Assembly: GCA_002633315.1 (NCBI GenBank)
Contig: NWBN01000032.1
Location: 96,008 to 160,007 of the forward strand
Source: Bacteroidales bacterium Phil6
Lineage (GTDB): Bacteria; Bacteroidota; Bacteroidia; Bacteroidales; F082
Direction: 5' to 3'
DNA length: 64,000 nt
A model generated the notes under the pieces. That model had not been told where the DNA came from, did not search any database, and saw only the letters and a program-made list of their open reading frames with translations. A program made the position numbers and the translations under genes. Positions 27,103-35,886 of this stretch are shown piece by piece. Numbering within the stretch: the stretch's first letter is position 1; each line of letters starts with the position of its first letter.

Positions 27103-27825
27103 ATGACAATAGATTTGTTCGTCTCATGTATTGTTGATCAGTTTTATCCTTTGACAGCAATGAACGTGTTGAAATTATTTCATGCAGCCGACGTAACTGT
27201 GGAATATAATCATGAACAAACTTGTTGTGGAAAAATAGCATATCATTCCGGCAATTTGGAGGATTCCAAAGAATTGGGAGAGAAATTCTTGAAAGATTTT
27301 CCCAATAACAGACCCGTAGTTGGAATCGATGCTTCATGTGTTGGTTTCATAAAATCGCATTATAAAGATCTGTTCCATAATACAGCTTCTCATTTGGAGT
27401 ATAAACGTTTGGTTTCCAATGTTTATGAATTCACGGACTTTCTTGTTAACAAGTTGAAATTCACAGATTTCAATGCATCATTTCCTCACAAGGTAGTATA
27501 TCATGACTCATGTTCATCAGTAAGAGAATTAAATCTGAAAGATGAAGGACGTATCTTGTTGTCTCATGTCAAAGGAATACAAATAGTGGACTTGCGTTAT
27601 CCGGAGATATGTTGCGGTCTCGGAAGAGGAATGTTTTCAATAAAACATCATGCCATTTCTGCAGCAATGACAGGACATAAACTTGAAGACGCAGTGAATT
27701 CCGGTGCTGAATATTTTGTCACCAATGACATGGCATGTTTGATGAATCTCGACTGTTACGCAAGAAAACAGAAAATTGACATAAAAGTTGTCCATATAGC
27801 CGATGTACTGGCTTCAGGCTGGTAA
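27103..27825 (+). CDS. LutA/YkgE-like (Fe-S)-binding protein with two CCG domains, 240 aa
   Basis: Belongs to the cysteine-rich CCG family seen in lactate utilisation protein LutA, GlcF and heterodisulfide reductase subunits. The first domain has FVSCIVDQFYP and TCCGKIAYHSG; the second has YHDSCSSVREL and ICCGLGRGMFS. Each set of cysteines could bind a Fe-S cluster. LutA normally sits with LutB and LutC in one operon. Neither is adjacent here, so this is an orphan subunit or its partners are elsewhere. The ATG after the promoter box was chosen. Confidence 0.88.
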   Translation: MTIDLFVSCIVDQFYPLTAMNVLKLFHAADVTVEYNHEQTCCGKIAYHSGNLEDSKELGEKFLKDFPNNRPVVGIDASCVGFIKSHYKDLFHNTASHLEYKRLVSNVYEFTDFLVNKLKFTDFNASFPHKVVYHDSCSSVRELNLKDEGRILLSHVKGIQIVDLRYPEICCGLGRGMFSIKHHAISAAMTGHKLEDAVNSGAEYFVTNDMACLMNLDCYARKQKIDIKVVHIADVLASGW

Positions 27826-28143
27826 TTCGAAGTTTGATAAACATTTATTTTATGCTGCTATGATGGTTTATACATTAGAGAATTTGTAGCAAAATCCTTA
27901 AAAACGATATTAAAAAAACGACATTACAAATTCAAAACTTTTATCGGAATTATTCTATAATAATGCCGAAAATATCCAATGGAAGCGATTCTTTTGTTGC
28001 TTTTTAACCGATATTGAAATAATCAAGATGTTTTTGGAGGACGTGTAAGTTTTAAAGATACCATATTTAGACAAGTGATTTTCAAATTTTTTTAAAATTT
28101 TCAAAAATATTATCATCCATAACCTTTACAAATAAGATTTTCT
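27826..28143. other. Intergenic region, nothing recognised
   Basis: 318 bp, AT-rich. I see no open reading frame of note, no clear terminator and no RNA structure. Several A and T tracts occur near 28081-28110. Confidence 0.5.
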
Positions 28144-28151
28144 TATCTTTG
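28144..28151 (+). promoter_or_regulatory. Promoter -7 box for the GT4 gene
   Basis: TATCTTTG matches TAnnTTTG and lies 20 bases before the TTG start at 28172. Confidence 0.55.
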
Positions 28152-28171
28152 CCACTATAAAAAATGAGATT

Positions 28172-29302
28172 TTGAAGATAGCGGTAAATACACGATTGAT
28201 GCTCAAAAACAAACTTGAGGGAATCGGCTGGGTGGCATACGAAAATCTCAAACGTATTGTTTTGCAACACCCTGATGTTGAGTTTTATTTTCTTTTTGAC
28301 AGAGAACCGGATCCTATGTTCGTTTTTGCTGAGAATGTAAAGCCTGTGGTATTGTTTCCTCAGGCAAGACATCCTTTTTTATATATCATATATTTTGAAT
28401 TTTCTGTTACAAAAGCATTGCGTAAGATAAAACCGGATTTGTATCTTTCCACGGACGGCTATTTGAGTTTAAGAACCAATGTGCCTCAACTTGCTGTATT
28501 TCATGATTTGGGATTCGAACACTTCCCGGATGACTATCCTCGTCTTGCCTTATGGCATTATAAAAAGTTTTTTCCTCGTTTTGCACACAAGGCAACTCGT
28601 CTGATAACGGTGTCGGAGTTTTCAAAACAGGATATTTGCAAATGTTATGGCATTTCTCCTGACAAGATAGATGTGGTGTATAATGGAGCAAACGATGGTT
28701 TTGTTCCTGTTTCTGAAGACATTAAAAAGGAGATTAGAGACCATTATTGTAATGGTTATCAATATTTTATGTTTGTTGGTTCTCTTCATCCACGTAAAAA
28801 TCTTGCAAGATTGTTCACTGCATACGATATTTTTAAAAAGAATACCGGTTCGGACGTTAAATTGTTGATTGTAGGGGAGAAACGTTGGTGGACACAGCCT
28901 ATTGAAAGTGCATATAATGCCATGACACATAATAATGATGTGGTATTTTGTGGACGATTGTCAGCAGATGAGTTGCACAAAGTGACTGCAGCAGCTTTGG
29001 CTTCGGTTTATGTTTCTTATTTTGAAGGCTTCGGAATACCTATAGTAGAAGCTTTCCGTTGTGATACACCGGTGATAACTTCAAATGTGTCGTCCATGCC
29101 TGAGGTTGCCGACAATGCTGCTTTGCTTGTTGATCCTTTTAATGTGGATTCTATAGCTTCTGCCATGCAACAAGTCCTCAATCCAGATGTCAGAGCAGAA
29201 CTTATACAGAAAGGCAGGGTGAGAAGAAATGATTTCTCATGGGATATGGCGGCAAAAAGATGGTGGGATTGTATGGAAAAAATAGTGAATAAGAATTGTT
29301 GA
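28172..29302 (+). CDS. Family 4 glycosyltransferase (GT-B fold), 376 aa
   Basis: Retaining glycosyltransferase, probably acting on a surface polysaccharide or lipid-linked sugar. The GT4 donor-site motif appears as SYFEGFGIPIVEAF with the two conserved glutamates, and the preceding FVGSLHPRKNL and VFCGRLSADEL segments are typical. The start is a TTG: homologues usually begin MKIAVNTR, the upstream ATG at 28164 is out of frame and quickly stopped, and the promoter leaves a leader of about 15 nt. It precedes purD by 16 bases, although no functional link is obvious. Confidence 0.85.
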   Translation: MKIAVNTRLMLKNKLEGIGWVAYENLKRIVLQHPDVEFYFLFDREPDPMFVFAENVKPVVLFPQARHPFLYIIYFEFSVTKALRKIKPDLYLSTDGYLSLRTNVPQLAVFHDLGFEHFPDDYPRLALWHYKKFFPRFAHKATRLITVSEFSKQDICKCYGISPDKIDVVYNGANDGFVPVSEDIKKEIRDHYCNGYQYFMFVGSLHPRKNLARLFTAYDIFKKNTGSDVKLLIVGEKRWWTQPIESAYNAMTHNNDVVFCGRLSADELHKVTAAALASVYVSYFEGFGIPIVEAFRCDTPVITSNVSSMPEVADNAALLVDPFNVDSIASAMQQVLNPDVRAELIQKGRVRRNDFSWDMAAKRWWDCMEKIVNKNC

Positions 29303-29318
29303 ACTAAATTTTGATAAG

Positions 29319-30602
29319 ATGAACGTTTTGGTTATTGGCTCAGGCGGCAGGGAACATGCTTTGGCATGGAAAATCGCTCAAAGCGACGAGGTGAATAATT
29401 TATATATAGCACCGGGTAATGCCGGAACGTGTTCCGTAGGAGAAAATGTTAATATAGATATTTCTGATTTTCAATCTATTAAAACTGTTGTCTTAAAGAA
29501 TAACATTAACCTTGTGGTGGTCGGTCCCGAACAGCCTCTTGTTGATGGTATAGTGGATTATTTTAAACAAGATAATGAACTTAAAAATGTAAAGATAATA
29601 GGTCCGGACAAACGTGGCGCCATGTTGGAGGGCAGCAAGGCTTTCGCCAAACAGTTTATGGAAAAATATTCTATCCCTACAGCATCATGTTTTACCGTCA
29701 CTGTTGATAATTTTGAAGAAGGTCTTCGATATCTTGATGCACAAAATCCTCCTTTCGTCCTAAAAGCCGATGGTCTCGCGGCAGGTAAAGGCGTGCTGAT
29801 TGTTAATGACAGAGATGAGGCTTGCACTGAACTCAAAGAAATGTTATCCGGTAAATTCGGCTCAGCATCGGCAAAAGTGGTTATTGAGACGTTCTTAAAA
29901 GGCATTGAAGTATCCGTTTTCGTCCTTACCGATGGAAATGATTATGTCATTTTACCTGAAGCTAAAGATTATAAACGTATTGGCGACGGCGATAAAGGTC
30001 TTAATACAGGCGGAATGGGGGCTGTAACTCCGGTGCCTTTTGTCACTTCAACGTTTATAGAGAAAGTTGAAAACAGAATAATTAAACCTACCATTAACGG
30101 TCTTAAGGCTGAGAATATTGATTATAAAGGATTTATCTTCTTCGGCTTGATGAATGTTGGTGGAGACCCTTATGTGATAGAATATAATGTAAGGATGGGA
30201 GACCCTGAGACTGAGGGTGTTATGACTTGTATAGATTCCGACTTTGCAGTTTTGCTTGCTGCCTGTGCCGAAGGCAACATCAAAAAAGTAGAGTTCAAAA
30301 AGAGCAATGACGTTTCTGTTACTGTCATGTTGGTTTCCGGCGGGTATCCCGAAACATATCGGAAGGGTATGATTATTAAAGGTCTTGATGATATATCTCC
30401 TTCCTGTTTCATAGCTCATGCCGGCACCAAACAAAATGAAAATGGAGATATTGTGACTGCCGGCGGCCGTGTTATAGCTGTGACAGCTCATGGTAATAAT
30501 ATAGAAGAAGCAAGAAACAAGGCATATCGTAATGTTGAAAAAATTAAATTCGATGGCGTCAACTATCGTCATGACATAGGGATCGACCTTATGAAACTTT
30601 AA
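29319..30602 (+). CDS. purD: PurD: phosphoribosylamine-glycine ligase, 427 aa
   Basis: Second step of purine synthesis, an ATP-grasp ligase. The N-terminus reads VLVIGSGGREHALAWKIA, and the ATP-grasp core is intact: PPFVLKADGLAAGKGVLI, the LNTGGMGAVTPVPF segment and FFGLMNVGGDPYVIEYNVRMGDPETE. The C-terminal domain ends in FDGVNYRHDIG. Length is typical. It is on its own among the purine genes in this window. Confidence 0.97.
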   Translation: MNVLVIGSGGREHALAWKIAQSDEVNNLYIAPGNAGTCSVGENVNIDISDFQSIKTVVLKNNINLVVVGPEQPLVDGIVDYFKQDNELKNVKIIGPDKRGAMLEGSKAFAKQFMEKYSIPTASCFTVTVDNFEEGLRYLDAQNPPFVLKADGLAAGKGVLIVNDRDEACTELKEMLSGKFGSASAKVVIETFLKGIEVSVFVLTDGNDYVILPEAKDYKRIGDGDKGLNTGGMGAVTPVPFVTSTFIEKVENRIIKPTINGLKAENIDYKGFIFFGLMNVGGDPYVIEYNVRMGDPETEGVMTCIDSDFAVLLAACAEGNIKKVEFKKSNDVSVTVMLVSGGYPETYRKGMIIKGLDDISPSCFIAHAGTKQNENGDIVTAGGRVIAVTAHGNNIEEARNKAYRNVEKIKFDGVNYRHDIGIDLMKL

Positions 30603-30611
30603 TGTGTCATT

Positions 30612-31598
30612 ATGGTTGGATTTTTTCAACATAGTTTTCTGAAACAACATCTTGCCATTTTTGCAGTGATGATTTTATTTTGGTTGCCGGCTTTTATCAT
30701 GCCTCAACAAATCACTGCAACTGAAGATTTGACAATGCCGTTGTTTAATCTTGTTGCAAAATTGCTCGACTTTTCCCCATACATCATGGAGACAACAGCA
30801 TTCCTCTTGTTTATGTTGTCAACATTTTTGTTTAATTCCATTCTCACTGCAAATCAATTAATTGGACGCAATAGTACACTTGGTGCATTGGTTTTCATAA
30901 TTTCTATGTGCTCTTTCAACGCAACTGTATTGTCTCCGTTCATTATGGCATGTCCTATAATACTTTTGGTATTGCATATCATGTTTATGATAAATCAAAC
31001 CGAAAAACCGGAGAATTATCTTCTTAATGTTGGAGTGTTGCTGTCTTTGGCATCATTTATATATACACCTTCTGCATATTTGTTGCTTTGGGCTGTGTTA
31101 TCTCTTTTGTTTACAGGTTTTGATAATCTTAGATATTTATTGTTGCCTATAACCGGATTTGTTATGCCATATCTTTTGTATGCAGCTTTTTTATACATAG
31201 ATGGCAATCTGATGTCATATTATTTTGCCTATTCATCTTATTTTAGCGATTTTTCATTAGGATTGCCGAAATTGACAACAATGGAATGGTGCGTATTTTT
31301 GACAAGTGTAATATTGGTATTGTTATCAATGTTGAAAATAAATGTTTTTTCTGCAGACAAACCAGTTATTGCCAGAAAAAAAATTGAAATAGGCATAATA
31401 ATGCTGCTTATTGCATTGTTTTTGTTTTTCAAGAAAAACTCATCTGTAAATGAGTCTGTTTTCTTTGCTGCGGCACCGATTTATTATTCCATGGCATTGT
31501 CAAATGTCAATAAGAAAAAAATTACAACTGTTTTTATGTTAATTTTGTTAGCTGGATTGATGGTAAAACAATATATCGCATTGATTGGAATAGCATGA
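30612..31598 (+). CDS. DUF6427 polytopic membrane protein, 328 aa
   Basis: Integral membrane protein with about nine or ten hydrophobic helices, of a family confined to Bacteroidota and of unknown role. The N-terminal [10 protein letters not shown] start and the glycosyltransferase-C-like spread of helices are seen in homologues. No catalytic motif can be named. It begins 10 bases after purD and overlaps rnhB by four bases, so purD-DUF6427-rnhB is likely one transcript. Confidence 0.75.
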   Translation: MVGFFQHSFLKQHLAIFAVMILFWLPAFIMPQQITATEDLTMPLFNLVAKLLDFSPYIMETTAFLLFMLSTFLFNSILTANQLIGRNSTLGALVFIISMCSFNATVLSPFIMACPIILLVLHIMFMINQTEKPENYLLNVGVLLSLASFIYTPSAYLLLWAVLSLLFTGFDNLRYLLLPITGFVMPYLLYAAFLYIDGNLMSYYFAYSSYFSDFSLGLPKLTTMEWCVFLTSVILVLLSMLKINVFSADKPVIARKKIEIGIIMLLIALFLFFKKNSSVNESVFFAAAPIYYSMALSNVNKKKITTVFMLILLAGLMVKQYIALIGIA

Positions 31599-32194
31599 AT
31601 TTAAAGGCATTTTATACTGATGAGATGATAGAAGCAGGCTGTGATGAAGCTGGAAGGGGATGTATAGCGGGTCCGGTAGTTGCAGCTGCTGTGATACTAA
31701 AGAAAGGCTCCGACTATCCTGAATTGGACGATTCTAAAAAGTTGTCGGAGAAAAAACGTGAGACACTCAGAGTGATGATAATAAATGAAGCTCTCTCATA
31801 CGGAATTGGCATAGTGTCACCTCAGGAAATAGATGAGATAAATATACTTAATGCCTCTTTCCTTGCAATGCACCGTGCCTTGGATGCTCTTTCGGTGAGA
31901 CCACAGTTGATACTTGTCGATGGCAACAGATTTATCCCATATCATGATATGAGTTTCAAAACTATTGTAGGAGGAGACTCGAAATATCAGTCTATTGCGG
32001 CTGCTTCCATTCTTGCAAAAACAACTCGTGATCATTTGATGACGGATTATCATAAAAAATATCCTCATTATAATTGGGCAAAAAATAAAGGTTATCCTAC
32101 TTTGGAACATAAAAATGCAGTGGCTCAATATGGTGTCTCTCCTCTCCACAGACTTACTTTCAATATGTCTATCCAACTGAAATTATGGGACTGA
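31595..32194 (+). CDS. rnhB: Ribonuclease HII, 199 aa
   Basis: Removes single ribonucleotides misincorporated in DNA. The catalytic acidic residues are in [15 protein letters not shown] (DE pair), and in LVDGNRFIP and the later TRDHLM segment. The [21 protein letters not shown] motif is diagnostic. Length is standard for a bacterial type 2 enzyme. It overlaps the DUF6427 gene by four bases. Confidence 0.96.
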   Translation: MNLKAFYTDEMIEAGCDEAGRGCIAGPVVAAAVILKKGSDYPELDDSKKLSEKKRETLRVMIINEALSYGIGIVSPQEIDEINILNASFLAMHRALDALSVRPQLILVDGNRFIPYHDMSFKTIVGGDSKYQSIAAASILAKTTRDHLMTDYHKKYPHYNWAKNKGYPTLEHKNAVAQYGVSPLHRLTFNMSIQLKLWD

Positions 32195-32543
32195 AATATG
32201 CTCCTAAATTATATTTGTCATTACGGAAATTTTATTTATTGATGCTCTGCAAATAATGTCAAATCATTGTAATTTACAAAGATATTTTATGAAATATATA
32301 TTGAAATAATTTAAAATTACAGTCATTGACAGGCACAGCCGGTAAAACAGCAGGCATGTTTAACATGTTTTTATGATATAAGAACTGTCTGAAAATGTTT
32401 TTTAATGATGTCTTAGCATTGTAAAGCAATGAATTATCGATAACAAATGCCAATATCCGGTAAGATACAACTAATATCTTGAAAATAAAAGGTCATGAGT
32501 TGATTTTTTTTGATTATATAGTAAATCAATGGAAAATTTAACT
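32195..32543. other. Intergenic region before the kamE operon
   Basis: 349 bp. No gene seen. A short weak hairpin, CATTG-TAAAG-CAATG, lies near 32418-32432. I looked for a B12-box or T-box and saw none. Confidence 0.45.
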
Positions 32544-32551
32544 TATATTTG
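32544..32551 (+). promoter_or_regulatory. Promoter -7 box for the kamE operon
   Basis: TATATTTG matches TAnnTTTG. It gives a 5' leader of about 90 nt before the kamE ATG. Confidence 0.6.
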
Positions 32552-32559
32552 CAGAATTA

Positions 32560-32606
32560 ATTGTAAAAACCTTTAGAAGGTTGGGAAAAATATTGGGATT
32601 TACAAT
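32560..32606 (+). promoter_or_regulatory. Structured 5' leader of the kamE operon
   Basis: Directly after the promoter, ATTGTAAA (32560-32567) pairs with TTTACAAT (32599-32606). Inside it, AACCTT (32568-32573) pairs with AAGGTT (32577-32582) with a 3-nt loop, stacked on the outer stem. A 16-nt G- and A-rich strand remains unpaired. No T tract follows, so it is not a terminator. It may be a small regulatory RNA element; no known riboswitch class is matched. Confidence 0.4.
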
Positions 32607-32651
32607 GATTTATAAATTTAAAATATTGATAACTAATAAATTATACTATAT

Positions 32652-33440
32652 ATGAGCGAAGGATTGTATTCAATGGAAGCTAAGGATTTTGACAAGACCT
32701 TAGATTTGACAAAAATAAAACCTTATGGAGATACCATGAATGACGGCAAGGTTCAGTTGAGTTTTACACTGCCGGTACCATGTGGCGCTGAAGCTGTAGA
32801 GGCTGCAAAATTGATAATGAAGAAAATGGGTCTCGAAAATCCGAGTGTAGTTTATTATAAGGAACTTACTCCTGGTTTCACATTCTTTAATTGTTATGGA
32901 AGTTGTTCTCATACAGTCGATTATACTACAATTTATGTTCCTAAGGTCGAATCCAATGTCATGGATATGTATGAAACAGACAAGTATATCAAGGAAAATA
33001 TTGGCCGTAAGATTGTTATAGTCGGAGCAAGTACCGGAACAGATGCTCATACAGTAGGTATAGACGCAATTATGAATATGAAAGGTTATGCCGGACATTA
33101 CGGATTGGAACGTTATGAGATGATAGAGGCGTATAACCTTGGTAGTCAGGTGCCTAATGAGGAATTTATTTCCAAAGGCATAGAATTGCATGCTGACGCC
33201 TTGATAGTGTCGCAGACTGTAACACAGAAAGATATTCACATCAAGAATCTCACTAATCTTGTGGAACTTATGGAGGCAGAAGGTCTTAGAGACAAAATGA
33301 TACTTATCTGCGGAGGTGCGAGAATAACACATGAATTGGCGAAAGAACTTGGCTATGATGCCGGTTTCGGCATGAATACCTATGCCGATGATGTGGCATC
33401 GTTCGTTGTGCAAGAGATGGTTAAACGAAATATGAAATAA
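32652..33440 (+). CDS. kamE: KamE: beta subunit of D-lysine 5,6-aminomutase, 262 aa
   Basis: Adenosylcobalamin- and PLP-dependent subunit of lysine 5,6-aminomutase, which converts beta-lysine to 3,5-diaminohexanoate in lysine fermentation. The B12-binding DAHTVG motif puts His at residue 133, and the conserved NMKGYAGHY segment puts Lys at 144, matching the cofactor-binding residues reported for the Clostridium sticklandii beta subunit. The C-terminus has the B12 Rossmann segment MILICGGARITHELA. The active enzyme needs the alpha subunit KamD, which is not adjacent here. It leads an operon of acyl-CoA genes for butyrate formation, 26 bases before the CoA transferase subunit. Confidence 0.93.
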   Translation: MSEGLYSMEAKDFDKTLDLTKIKPYGDTMNDGKVQLSFTLPVPCGAEAVEAAKLIMKKMGLENPSVVYYKELTPGFTFFNCYGSCSHTVDYTTIYVPKVESNVMDMYETDKYIKENIGRKIVIVGASTGTDAHTVGIDAIMNMKGYAGHYGLERYEMIEAYNLGSQVPNEEFISKGIELHADALIVSQTVTQKDIHIKNLTNLVELMEAEGLRDKMILICGGARITHELAKELGYDAGFGMNTYADDVASFVVQEMVKRNMK

Positions 33441-33466
33441 ACGTAAAAATTAAAATACAAAATAGT

Positions 33467-34126
33467 ATGGATAAAAACGAAATGAGAGAAGTTATCGCTA
33501 AAAGAGCAGCCAAAGAGTTGCACGATGGCGACGTTGTTAACCTTGGTATAGGTATTCCAACATTGATTCCCAACTATCTTCCTGAGGGAATCACAGTGAC
33601 GCTTCAATCTGAAAACGGTGCCATGGGCATGGGTGCCACACCGGAAGAAGGAAAAGAAGACAAAAACCTTATCAATGCCGGAGGCGGTTATATCACTCTC
33701 AACCCCGGAGCTTCGACATTCGATTCCGCAACATCTTTCGCCATCATTCGTGGTGGTCATGTCAATGTTTCATTGCTCGGCGCTTTGCAAGTTGATGAGA
33801 AAGGCAATCTTGCCAATTGGATCATTCCCGGTAAGATGGCTCCGGGTATGGGTGGTGCCATGGACCTCGTGGTAGGCGCCAAACGCGTTATCCTCGCAAT
33901 GGAACATACTCAGAAAGGTTCACCTAAAATATTGAAAAAATGCAACTTGCCTCTTACTGCTGCTGGACAAGTCAATATGATTATCACTGAAATGGGTGTT
34001 ATGGAGATTACTCCTGAAGGTATTGTGCTTACTGAAATTCACCCGGAATTTACAGTAGAACAGGTGCAGGCTGCCACTGAAGCGACACTTATTATTTCTC
34101 CGAACCTGAAGTCGATGATAGATTGA
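33467..34126 (+). CDS. 3-oxoacid/acetoacetate CoA-transferase subunit B, 219 aa
   Basis: Beta subunit of a family I CoA transferase, moving CoA between acids such as acetoacetate and butyrate or acetate. The catalytic Glu is in QSENGAMGMG; the later NAGGGYITLNPGAS and GKMAPGMGGAMDL segments are typical of AtoA/ScoB-like subunits. Length matches. The subunit A gene normally precedes subunit B; it is not next to it here. In lysine fermentation the enzyme would activate the acetoacetate released by the keto-amino cleavage step. It overlaps the crotonase start by one base. Confidence 0.9.
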   Translation: MDKNEMREVIAKRAAKELHDGDVVNLGIGIPTLIPNYLPEGITVTLQSENGAMGMGATPEEGKEDKNLINAGGGYITLNPGASTFDSATSFAIIRGGHVNVSLLGALQVDEKGNLANWIIPGKMAPGMGGAMDLVVGAKRVILAMEHTQKGSPKILKKCNLPLTAAGQVNMIITEMGVMEITPEGIVLTEIHPEFTVEQVQAATEATLIISPNLKSMID

Positions 34127-34914
34127 TGACTATGGAATATAAGTTCTTGAAAAGCGAGTTAAAAGATAATGGTATATGTATATTGACAATATCAGCGCCA
34201 AAGTCTCTTAATGCTTTGAATTCAACAATATTGTCCGAAATTGATGATTTCGTCAGCAATATTGACTTGTCGAAAAACAGAGTGCTTATAGTAACAGGCG
34301 ATGGTGAAAAAGCCTTTGTGGCAGGCGCCGATATTTCTGAGATGAGAGATATGGACGATGCTCAGGCACTTGAATTTGCAAGACGTGGAGCCAATGCTTT
34401 TAAAAAACTCGAAGATCTCAACATCCCTGTCATTGCTGCTGTCAATGGTTTTGCTTTGGGCGGCGGTTGTGAGATTGCAATGGCTTGCGACATACGTATC
34501 GCCTCTTCTAATGCTAAATTTGGACAACCGGAAGTGGGTCTCGGCATAATACCGGGATTCTCAGGCACCTATCGTCTTCCTAAATTGGTTGGACCTGCTT
34601 ATGCCAAAGAATTGATATTTACAGGCAAAGTCATTGATGCTCAAGAAGCTCTACGTATAGGTCTTGTCAACGCTGTTTGTGAACAGTCTGAACTTATTGA
34701 CATGGCTGTCAAAATGGCAGAGCAGATGCTTAAAAATGCTCCACTCGCCATTGCTGCTTCCAAAAGATGTATCAATGATGGCTATGACTTGTCTGCAAAA
34801 GAAGCAATGGCTCTCGAGAATGTATATTTTTCACGCTGTTTTGCTACAGAAGACCAGAAAAATGGCATGACAGCTTTTTTATCAAAACAAAAAGCAGTAT
34901 TTAAAGGAAAATAA
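34126..34914 (+). CDS. Enoyl-CoA hydratase (crotonase family), 262 aa
   Basis: Adds water to crotonyl-CoA (reversibly) in the butyrate pathway. The two oxyanion-hole segments are seen: FVAGADISEM and AVNGFALGGGCEIAM. Catalytic Glu residues are expected in GGGCEIAMACD and in FGQPEVGLGIIPG. Start at 34126 is chosen because it forms a TGATG overlap with the previous stop; an ATG at 34132 is the alternative. It lies next to hbd, supporting the assignment as crotonase for 3-hydroxybutyryl-CoA. Confidence 0.92.
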   Translation: MTMEYKFLKSELKDNGICILTISAPKSLNALNSTILSEIDDFVSNIDLSKNRVLIVTGDGEKAFVAGADISEMRDMDDAQALEFARRGANAFKKLEDLNIPVIAAVNGFALGGGCEIAMACDIRIASSNAKFGQPEVGLGIIPGFSGTYRLPKLVGPAYAKELIFTGKVIDAQEALRIGLVNAVCEQSELIDMAVKMAEQMLKNAPLAIAASKRCINDGYDLSAKEAMALENVYFSRCFATEDQKNGMTAFLSKQKAVFKGK

Positions 34915-34931
34915 ATTAAAAAAATACTATC

Positions 34932-35771
34932 ATGAAAATCTATGTAATAGGTACAGGAACAATGGGTTCTGGTGTCGTTCAGGCTTTTGCACAGGCAAAC
35001 CAACCCGTAGTGATGAAAAGCAGAACTCAGGCTTCGTTGGATAAAGCCGTCGCTAAAATATCGAAATCATTGGCAAAATTGGTTGAGAAAGGGAAAGTGA
35101 CTCAGGATTATATGGATGCTACTTTGGCAAATATCTCGACAACAACAGATTATGCCACTTTTGCTGACGCTGACCTCGTTATCGAAGCTGCATCAGAAGA
35201 TATGAATCTGAAAAAAGAAGTGTTCACAGAGCTTGACAAGATTTGTAAACCGGAAACCATTTTCGCTACAAATACATCGTCACTGTCGATAACAGAAATT
35301 GCTGCTTGTACTAATCGTCCTGACAGATTTATCGGTATGCATTTCTTCAATCCGGCACCCGTAATGAAACTTGTAGAGGTTATTAAGGGTCAGAAGACTT
35401 CCGATGAAGTGTGTAACAGAATTATGGAACTGTCGTCTGCCATTGGAAAGACTCCTGTCATGGTGAAAGAAGCTCCCGGTTTTGTGGTGAACCGTATCCT
35501 TATCCCTTTAGTGAATGAAGGAATAGGTATTTATGCTGATGGCATTGCAAGTGTGGAAGATATTGACAACGCCATGAAACTCGGTGCCAACCATCCTATG
35601 GGTCCTCTCGCTTTAGGAGACCTTATCGGACTTGATGTTTGTCTCGCAATAATGGAAGTGTTGTACAAAGAGTTCGGAGATGATAAATACAGACCTCATC
35701 CGCTTCTTCGTAAAATGGTAAGAGCCGGTTTGCTCGGAAGAAAAACAGGTGAGGGATTTTATAAATATTGA
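34932..35771 (+). CDS. hbd: 3-hydroxybutyryl-CoA dehydrogenase, 279 aa
   Basis: NAD(P)-dependent enzyme that converts acetoacetyl-CoA to 3-hydroxybutyryl-CoA. The dinucleotide motif [14 protein letters not shown] is at the N-terminus, the [13 protein letters not shown] segment holds catalytic Ser, and [10 protein letters not shown] carries the catalytic His. The C-terminal domain has [14 protein letters not shown] and [16 protein letters not shown]. Length is typical. Upstream crotonase and downstream bcd complete a three-step path to butyryl-CoA. Confidence 0.95.
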   Translation: MKIYVIGTGTMGSGVVQAFAQANQPVVMKSRTQASLDKAVAKISKSLAKLVEKGKVTQDYMDATLANISTTTDYATFADADLVIEAASEDMNLKKEVFTELDKICKPETIFATNTSSLSITEIAACTNRPDRFIGMHFFNPAPVMKLVEVIKGQKTSDEVCNRIMELSSAIGKTPVMVKEAPGFVVNRILIPLVNEGIGIYADGIASVEDIDNAMKLGANHPMGPLALGDLIGLDVCLAIMEVLYKEFGDDKYRPHPLLRKMVRAGLLGRKTGEGFYKY

Positions 35772-35790
35772 TGAAAAAGTATTGTAAAAT

Positions 35791-35860
35791 TTGAGATGTC
35801 ATATCAGATGCTGAGATGTGCATGATAAATTCTTAATTGACACATCTCAACATCATTTTT
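35791..35860 (+). promoter_or_regulatory. Competing hairpins between hbd and bcd
   Basis: TTGAGATGT (35791-35799) and TGAGATGTG (35812-35820) are near copies. Either can pair with the single segment CACATCTCAA (35841-35850), which is followed by CATCATTTTT. Only one can form at a time. The second pair gives a 9-bp stem with a 20-nt loop. The layout resembles an attenuator or mRNA-processing site placed inside the operon. Confidence 0.45.
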
Positions 35861-35886
35861 AAATGACACTCCAAAAAATAACAGAA

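Noticed and set aside
32195..32651. Possible cobalamin or lysine riboswitch before kamE
   Set aside because: I looked for the B12 box and the lysine aptamer core on this strand and saw neither. Only a small leader structure remains, listed separately.
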